From an uncultured Novosphingobium sp. (lineage in GTDB: Bacteria > Pseudomonadota > Alphaproteobacteria > Sphingomonadales > Sphingomonadaceae), in NCBI GenBank assembly GCA_937860195.1, contig CALMBN010000025.1, positions 1 to 11,819 of the forward strand: 11,819 nucleotides of DNA, in the 5' to 3' direction. This document shows positions 7,284-11,819 of the stretch, in pieces. The notes beneath the pieces were generated by a model that had not been told where the DNA came from, searched no databases, and saw nothing but the letters and a program-made list of their open reading frames with translations. The position numbers were made by a program, and so were the translations under genes. Within the stretch, counting starts at the first letter, position 1, and every line of letters begins with the position of its first letter.

Positions 7284-7910
7284 CTAATAGTGGCTGGCCG
7301 GAGCGAGTTGCCGCAGCTTTAGCTGGACTGGAATTGGCCGCTTGGTGTTTGTATCGACCGCGATCGAAAGCTGGTTGCCCGGTGCGCGCAGCAGCGGGTG
7401 CCAGATTCGCAGATTGACGCGGCCCGTACCGACATCGCGCAGCACCACCCGGCCATCGGCATCACTTTGGCCAAAGGCAGACGTCGAAACAACATAGACA
7501 AAAGCCGACATTGAATCGTGGATATTGCAGCCGATTGCGGCAACCCCGGGAGTGTTGAACGAGATCGAGCGCGATTCGCCTTTTCCGAACAGGCGCAGTT
7601 CAAATTTGTTGCCGCGTGAGAATGAATAGACATGGTGCCGAAAGGGATCGAGGTTGGCGAATTCGACCGACGAGCCGGTTGGCACCACCAATACGAACGG
7701 ATGAAACGCCATGTCGCGCTGGGTGATGCGGAATTTTCGCGGACGCGGCGCTGGACCGGTCACACCATCTGCGATGACAACCGCATCGCGAACCGGCCGG
7801 CCCGAACTGTCTGTCAGGATCACTGAGGCATCGGCGGCCTGCGCGGCCTGCGGCAAAGCCAACGCTAATGCGGCGACAGGGAGGAAGATGGCAACCCGCC
7901 TGATGTTCAT
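7284..7910 (-). CDS. Periplasmic cupredoxin-like protein (often annotated as methylamine utilization protein), 208 aa
   Basis: The signal peptide MNIRRVAIFLPVAALALALPQAAQA is predicted to be cleaved before Ala26/Asp27, giving a periplasmic protein of about 182 residues. A cupredoxin fold is indicated by FHPFVLVVPTGSSVEFANLD (69-88), then RHHVYSFS (91-98), and by GCNIHDSM (127-134). The last has the type-1-copper-like ligand set Cys128, His131 and Met134, with His92 or His93 as the upstream ligand. An N-terminal ASVILTDSSGRPVRDAVV segment and a C-terminal SDADGRVVLRDVGTGRVNLRIWHP segment resemble carboxypeptidase-regulatory-like beta-sandwich pieces. Proteins of this look are often called methylamine utilization proteins, but no mau genes are present, so I do not accept that role. 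It overlaps the barrel gene by ATGA and precedes the c-di-GMP gene by one base. Copper binding is inferred from residues only. Confidence 0.88.
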   Translation of the reverse strand: MNIRRVAIFLPVAALALALPQAAQAADASVILTDSSGRPVRDAVVIADGVTGPAPRPRKFRITQRDMAFHPFVLVVPTGSSVEFANLDPFRHHVYSFSRGNKFELRLFGKGESRSISFNTPGVAAIGCNIHDSMSAFVYVVSTSAFGQSDADGRVVLRDVGTGRVNLRIWHPLLRAPGNQLSIAVDTNTKRPIPVQLKLRQLAPASHY

Positions 7911-9154
7911 AACCTGATCCGAACTGAGGTTTGCAGTTGAGTCTGATCTTGCTGCATCGGCAGTCCGCCATAAAGCTGGCGTCCGGGGCGCGAGCTTTCG
8001 ATATGGAGCAATTCAGCCCGCAGTTCGATCTTTTCGCCGAGTGGCAACAGGTAAGCGATCATGCCGGCCCAGCCATGCTCGTTGTTATTGTCTTGCGCGA
8101 TGAAACTGTCATCGTCGGTGCGGAAATAGTCCGCCCTGATCGACAACCGACCTGGTCCCAGCTGGCGGGTGGCGAGCAGATAGGCTGACATGAAATCGAC
8201 ATCGACCGGGAACCCGAAGGGTGTCGCCGGGCCGACCAGGGTTTCTCCCCACATCACCTGAGTCTTGATCGTGGCCTTTGGACCAAGTGACCAGGCTCCG
8301 CCGATGTTCCAGAACCGCGTATCCCAGGCGGTTTGCATATTCCGCGATGAAAGCCGGTCACCGCGATTGTCGTAACGGATGGCATAGACGGTGAACGGGG
8401 CGGGGGGCTGCCAGTCGATCCGCGCATAATACCCGACCCTGCTGTCAAGCTCCCAGGTCGGATAGGTTTCCTGAGCCTGGTACGTCGCAATGAACGGGCT
8501 GAGTGGCGGCAGCGGCAAATCGCCGATCAATGTCCCTTTGATGTCATGCAGGGCCCAACCGCGATAGGACAGCAGTGTGCCTGACGTGTCGTTGAAGCCA
8601 AATGCACCAAGGGTTGCCGCCAGCTTGTGCTCGCCCAGTTTTCGGTCGAGCTTGACCTCCAGTCCGACGGCCTTGACCTCTTCGCCGACCCAGGTGTTGA
8701 TTGCAGAAGGGGTGATGCTGTCAGTGACATTCCAGTGCGGACCGCTGTGTTCCTGCGAAATCGGCGGCCAGAACATTCCCGCACGGACTGCTATCCGGGT
8801 TGTTCCCGGATTGCTGCGGTACTGGACAAAGGCTTCGCTGAGATCGAGCGGTTCAGACTGTCCACTTTGGTGGGTAACGCTGACCAGTCCGCTGAAATTC
8901 CAGCTGAATTCCGGCTTCCATGCGATATCGACGGCGGCGATCTCGGGACTGACCCGAACCTTGCCGACCGAACCGCCATAGCGCAGCTTGCCAAAGCCAT
9001 GGTCGGTCCACGACACCTCGCCATCGGCCACTGGCAAACGCACGTCGACTGAGATGTCAAATGCGGCTGCGCCCAGCACGCTGTCTTGCGCCTGCGCGCA
9101 AGCAGGCCATGCCAGCACTGCTGCAATCGCCAGCATTCGAGACATCAACTTCAT
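7907..9154 (-). CDS. Outer-membrane beta-barrel (porin-like) protein, 415 aa
   Basis: I chose the ATG at 9154 because it begins a good Sec signal peptide (MKLMSRMLAIAAVLAWPACAQA, cleavage after Ala22). The longer frame from 9328 adds 58 residues with no signal character and runs through the promoter region. The mature part is made of alternating hydrophobic/polar strands with aromatic girdle residues and Gly/Asp/Asn turns (for example YYARIDWQ, VYAIRYDNRGDR, LSIRADYFRTDDD, GEKIELRAELLHIES), typical of a 14-18 strand outer-membrane barrel. The last strand ends LQTSVRIRL, with Leu instead of the usual terminal Phe/Tyr/Trp. I cannot assign a named porin family or substrate. It is the first gene of the three-gene operon and overlaps the next gene by ATGA. 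The ribosome site is weak (GGGTG). Confidence 0.85.
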   Translation of the reverse strand: MKLMSRMLAIAAVLAWPACAQAQDSVLGAAAFDISVDVRLPVADGEVSWTDHGFGKLRYGGSVGKVRVSPEIAAVDIAWKPEFSWNFSGLVSVTHQSGQSEPLDLSEAFVQYRSNPGTTRIAVRAGMFWPPISQEHSGPHWNVTDSITPSAINTWVGEEVKAVGLEVKLDRKLGEHKLAATLGAFGFNDTSGTLLSYRGWALHDIKGTLIGDLPLPPLSPFIATYQAQETYPTWELDSRVGYYARIDWQPPAPFTVYAIRYDNRGDRLSSRNMQTAWDTRFWNIGGAWSLGPKATIKTQVMWGETLVGPATPFGFPVDVDFMSAYLLATRQLGPGRLSIRADYFRTDDDSFIAQDNNNEHGWAGMIAYLLPLGEKIELRAELLHIESSRPGRQLYGGLPMQQDQTQLQTSVRIRL

Positions 9155-9270
9155 GCAGCACCCGGGAAAGCGGATTGGTCTCAAGCCAAATAGGCTAACT
9201 TGGCTAATATTGAGTGAACCATGCGTGCAGGAGGGCGGTGCTGGGCCGAACATCACGCGGATCGGGCAAT
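9155..9270 (-). promoter_or_regulatory. Upstream region of the barrel-cupredoxin-GGDEF/EAL operon with small repeats
   Basis: This is the minus-strand half of the divergent intergenic region. It holds two copies of GGCTAA (9193-9198 and 9202-9207, nine-base period) and an inverted repeat AGCCAA/TTGGCT (9184-9189 and 9200-9205), beside an AT-rich CAATATTAG (minus reading) that could be a -10 region. The operon promoter should lie here, but I cannot place a confident -35/-10 pair. The repeats could be an operator. Confidence 0.35.
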
Positions 9271-9274
9271 GACC

Positions 9275-9302
9275 CTTGTGTTGCGGAACGGCAACACTAT
9301 CT
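9275..9302 (+). promoter_or_regulatory. Putative RpoH (sigma-32-type) heat-shock promoter of clpB with a 20-base internal palindrome
   Basis: CCCTTGTG (9273-9280) resembles the -35 element of heat-shock promoters (CTTGAA), and CACTATCT (9295-9302) resembles the -10 (CCCCATNT), with 14 bases between. It lies directly upstream of clpB, a classical RpoH target. The palindrome GTGTTGC-N6-GCAACAC (9278-9284 and 9291-9297) fills the spacer. The match is partial: the -35 has CTTG but not the following AA. Assignment is from pattern and context. Confidence 0.5.
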
Positions 9303-9313
9303 CGGTGATACAC

Positions 9314-9319
9314 AGGAGG
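9314..9319 (+). promoter_or_regulatory. Strong ribosome binding site of clpB
   Basis: AGGAGG is followed by an 11-base spacer before the ATG at 9331. It fixes the clpB start, which agrees with the family N-terminus ([18 protein letters not shown]). Confidence 0.85.
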
Positions 9320-9330
9320 CTGATACACCC

Positions 9331-11819
9331 ATGAACCTCGAGAAATTCACTGATCGCGCCAAAGGCTTTCTGCAATCTGCCCAGACAGTGGCGGTGCGGC
9401 TGGGCCACCAGCGGATCACGCCAGAGCACATCCTCAAGGCCTTGCTGGAGGATGAAGAAGGCATGTCTGCCGGGCTGATCCAGCGCGCGGGCGGCGATCC
9501 CAAGCTGGCGGTGTCAAAAGTTGACGAGGCATTGGCCAAGATCCCGGCGGTGTCGGGCTCTGGCGCGCAGGCGGCTCCGGGGTTTGAAAACGATTCGGTG
9601 CGGGTGCTGGACCAGGCTGAGCAATTGTCGAGCAAGGCCGGGGACAGCTATGTTTCGGTCCAGCGAATGCTGCAGGCACTGGCGCTCGGCACAACCAATG
9701 CCGCCGGACAAGCGCTGAAGGCCGCCGGGGTCGATTCCAAGGCGCTGGAAGCGGCGATTCAGGAACTGACCGGTGGGCGCAACGCCGACAGCGCCAGCGC
9801 CGAAAATGCCTATGACGCGATGAAAAAGTACGCTCGCGATCTCACCCAGGCCGCCCGCGACGGCAAGCTTGATCCGGTGATCGGCCGCGATGAGGAAATC
9901 CGCCGGACGATCCAGATCCTGGCCCGCCGGACCAAGAACAATCCGGCGCTGATCGGTGAACCCGGCGTGGGCAAGACCGCGATCGCCGAAGGGCTGGCAC
10001 TGCGGATTGCCAACGGTGACGTTCCCGACAGCCTGAAAGATCGCCGCCTGATGAGCCTCGACATGGGCAGCCTGATCGCCGGGGCCAAGTATCGCGGCGA
10101 GTTTGAGGAGCGGCTGAAAGCGGTGCTCGACGAGGTCAAGGGTGCCGAGGGCGAGATCATTCTGTTCATCGATGAAATGCACACCCTGATCGGGGCGGGC
10201 AAGGGCGAGGGGGCGATGGATGCCTCCAACCTGCTCAAGCCCGCGCTGGCCCGGGGCGAACTGCACTGCATCGGTGCGACCACGCTGGATGAGTATCAGA
10301 AGCACGTCGAAAAAGACCCCGCGTTGCAGCGCCGGTTCCAGCCGGTGTTCGTGGGTGAACCGACCGTTGAAGACACGATCAGCATCCTGCGCGGCCTCAA
10401 GGACCGGTATGAACTGCACCACGGGGTGCGGATTACCGACCAGGCGATTGTCGCGGCGGCGACGCTCAGCAATCGCTACATCGCCGACCGGTTCCTGCCC
10501 GATAAAGCGATCGACCTGATGGACGAGGCGGCCAGTCGAATCCGGATGGAGGTGGAGAGCAAGCCCGAAGAGATCGAAGTGCTCGACCGGCGGATCATCC
10601 AGCTCAAGATCGAGGAAATGGCACTGGCCAAGGAAAACGACGCGGCCAGCAAGGACCGGCTTGCGGCGCTGCGCAGCGAACTGGCTGGCTTGGAAGAGCA
10701 ATCGAGCGCACTGACCGTCCGCTGGCAAGGCGAGCGCGACAAGATCGCTGCCGAAGGCAAGATCAAGGAGCAGCTTGACCACGCGCGGCTCGAACTGGAA
10801 CAGGCCCAGCGGCAGGGCGATCTCGGTAAGGCGGGTGAGCTGTCTTACGGAACGATCCCGGCGCTCGAAAAGCAGCTGGCCGAAGCGCAGGGCCAAGCCG
10901 AAAACGCCTTGCTGCGTGAGGAAGTAACCGCCGAGGACATCGCCTCGGTCGTCGCAAAATGGACTGGTGTCCCGGTCGAGCGGATGCTGCAAGGCGAGCG
11001 CGAGAAGCTGCTCAAGATGGAAGAGACCATCGGCAAGCGGGTGATCGGGCAGCAGGATGCGGTGATTGCTGTGTCCAAGGCGGTGCGGCGCGCCCGCGCT
11101 GGCTTGCAGGACCCCAACCGGCCGCTCGGCTCGTTCCTGTTTCTCGGCCCCACGGGGGTCGGCAAGACCGAACTGACCAAGGCGCTGGCTGCGTTCCTGT
11201 TTGACGATGACACCGCGATGGTCCGGATCGACATGAGCGAGTTCATGGAGAAGCACAGCGTCAGCCGTCTGATCGGCGCGCCTCCGGGCTATGTCGGCTA
11301 TGACGAAGGCGGGGTGCTGACCGAAGCGGTCCGGCGGCGGCCCTATCAGGTGGTGCTGTTCGATGAGGTCGAAAAGGCCCACCCCGATGTGTTCAACGTG
11401 CTGCTGCAGGTGCTTGACGATGGCCGGCTGACCGACGGGCAGGGGCGCCAGGTCGATTTTACCAACACGCTGATTATCCTGACCAGCAACCTAGGCAGTC
11501 AGTACCTCGCCAATCTGGAAGAAGGGCAGGACGTGGACAGCGTCGAGCCGCAGGTGATGGAGATCGTGCGTGGGCATTTCCGCCCCGAATTCCTCAACCG
11601 GCTGGACGAGATCATCCTGTTCCACCGGCTGGGGCAAGAGCATATGGCCCCGATCGTCGAGATTCAGGTTGGCCGGGTCCAAAATTTGCTTCGGGACCGC
11701 AAGATAGTGCTGGACCTGACCGATGCCGCCAAGCGCTGGCTGGGCCGGGTTGGCTACGATCCGGTCTATGGCGCACGGCCGCTCAAGCGGGCGGTGCAGC
11801 GCTATTTGCAGGATCCGCT
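9331..11819 (+). CDS. clpB: ATP-dependent disaggregase ClpB (3' truncated by window)
   Basis: 829 residues are visible of an expected 860 or so; the frame is open at the window end. ClpB is a cytoplasmic hexameric AAA+ machine that, with DnaK, threads and rescues aggregated proteins after heat stress. The N domain (about 1-145, with [14 protein letters not shown]) is followed by NBD1: Walker A GEPGVGKT (209-216), pore-loop Tyr254 in [11 protein letters not shown], and Walker B LFIDE ending Asp281-Glu282. A long coiled-coil middle domain (about 409-525, from [18 protein letters not shown]) distinguishes ClpB from ClpA/ClpC. NBD2 has Walker A GPTGVGKT (606-613), pore-loop Tyr654 in PPGYVGY, Walker B VVLFDE ending 678-679, sensor-1 Asn720, a [10 protein letters not shown] segment (751-760) and the sensor-2 motif GARP (814-817). 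No key residue is missing. It is divergent from the barrel operon and probably heat-shock regulated. Confidence 0.97.
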   Translation, partial: MNLEKFTDRAKGFLQSAQTVAVRLGHQRITPEHILKALLEDEEGMSAGLIQRAGGDPKLAVSKVDEALAKIPAVSGSGAQAAPGFENDSVRVLDQAEQLSSKAGDSYVSVQRMLQALALGTTNAAGQALKAAGVDSKALEAAIQELTGGRNADSASAENAYDAMKKYARDLTQAARDGKLDPVIGRDEEIRRTIQILARRTKNNPALIGEPGVGKTAIAEGLALRIANGDVPDSLKDRRLMSLDMGSLIAGAKYRGEFEERLKAVLDEVKGAEGEIILFIDEMHTLIGAGKGEGAMDASNLLKPALARGELHCIGATTLDEYQKHVEKDPALQRRFQPVFVGEPTVEDTISILRGLKDRYELHHGVRITDQAIVAAATLSNRYIADRFLPDKAIDLMDEAASRIRMEVESKPEEIEVLDRRIIQLKIEEMALAKENDAASKDRLAALRSELAGLEEQSSALTVRWQGERDKIAAEGKIKEQLDHARLELEQAQRQGDLGKAGELSYGTIPALEKQLAEAQGQAENALLREEVTAEDIASVVAKWTGVPVERMLQGEREKLLKMEETIGKRVIGQQDAVIAVSKAVRRARAGLQDPNRPLGSFLFLGPTGVGKTELTKALAAFLFDDDTAMVRIDMSEFMEKHSVSRLIGAPPGYVGYDEGGVLTEAVRRRPYQVVLFDEVEKAHPDVFNVLLQVLDDGRLTDGQGRQVDFTNTLIILTSNLGSQYLANLEEGQDVDSVEPQVMEIVRGHFRPEFLNRLDEIILFHRLGQEHMAPIVEIQVGRVQNLLRDRKIVLDLTDAAKRWLGRVGYDPVYGARPLKRAVQRYLQDP

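Noticed and set aside
7284..7910. Role in methylamine utilisation
   Set aside because: The label is a common automatic name for this cupredoxin type; no methylamine dehydrogenase or other mau genes are present, and the operon partners point to signalling instead.
9155..9328. Longer N-terminus (58 residues) for the barrel protein
   Set aside because: It would bury the signal peptide inside the protein and cover the divergent promoter region and the clpB promoter candidate.
9221..9334. Possible 37-codon leader peptide whose TGA overlaps the clpB ATG
   Set aside because: It has no convincing ribosome site, its sequence is not peptide-like, and it would begin upstream of the putative clpB promoter so would not be transcribed from it.
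9514..11382. 622-codon open frame on the minus strand
   Set aside because: It is antisense to clpB, whose family match is unambiguous over the whole stretch. Long antisense frames are common in GC-rich coding DNA, and this translation is His/Arg/Gln-rich with no domain.

Overview
The window is GC-rich, densely packed bacterial DNA that reads like an alphaproteobacterium, most probably a sphingomonad. This placement is an inference from the GatB and ClpB sequence character, the RpoH-like promoter ahead of clpB, and a small beta-rich protein of a type I associate with Sphingomonadales; no rRNA or other phylogenetic marker is present. I see no tRNA, rRNA, CRISPR array, insertion sequence, phage gene or integration scar.

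Layout. The 3' end of gatB (1-584, +) is followed by a secreted 292-residue protein of unknown function (634-1512, +). A bidirectional hairpin terminator (about 1530-1565) separates it from genes on the minus strand. Reading that strand in its own direction, a three-gene operon starts at 9154: an outer-membrane beta-barrel protein (9154-7907), a periplasmic cupredoxin-like protein (7910-7284, ATGA overlap) and an inner-membrane dCache/HAMP/GGDEF/EAL protein (7282-4961, one-base gap). After a 141-base gap come a two-domain M16 zinc protease predicted to be a lipoprotein (4819-1928) and, 37 bases later, a 99-residue beta-rich protein (1890-1591). To the right, clpB (9331 to beyond the window end, +) is divergent from the operon. 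The 176-base divergent region carries a plausible heat-shock promoter with a 20-base palindrome between its -35 and -10 elements.

How the genes may work together. The barrel / cupredoxin / c-di-GMP operon spans the outer membrane, periplasm and inner membrane. The tight coupling suggests one pathway in which something that enters through the barrel, or binds the cupredoxin (a metal ion or redox state), is read by the periplasmic dCache domain and turned into a change in c-di-GMP. This is an inference, and it is the most interesting candidate system here. The M16 protease and small protein probably form a separate envelope-related transcription unit. gatB and clpB are ordinary housekeeping genes.
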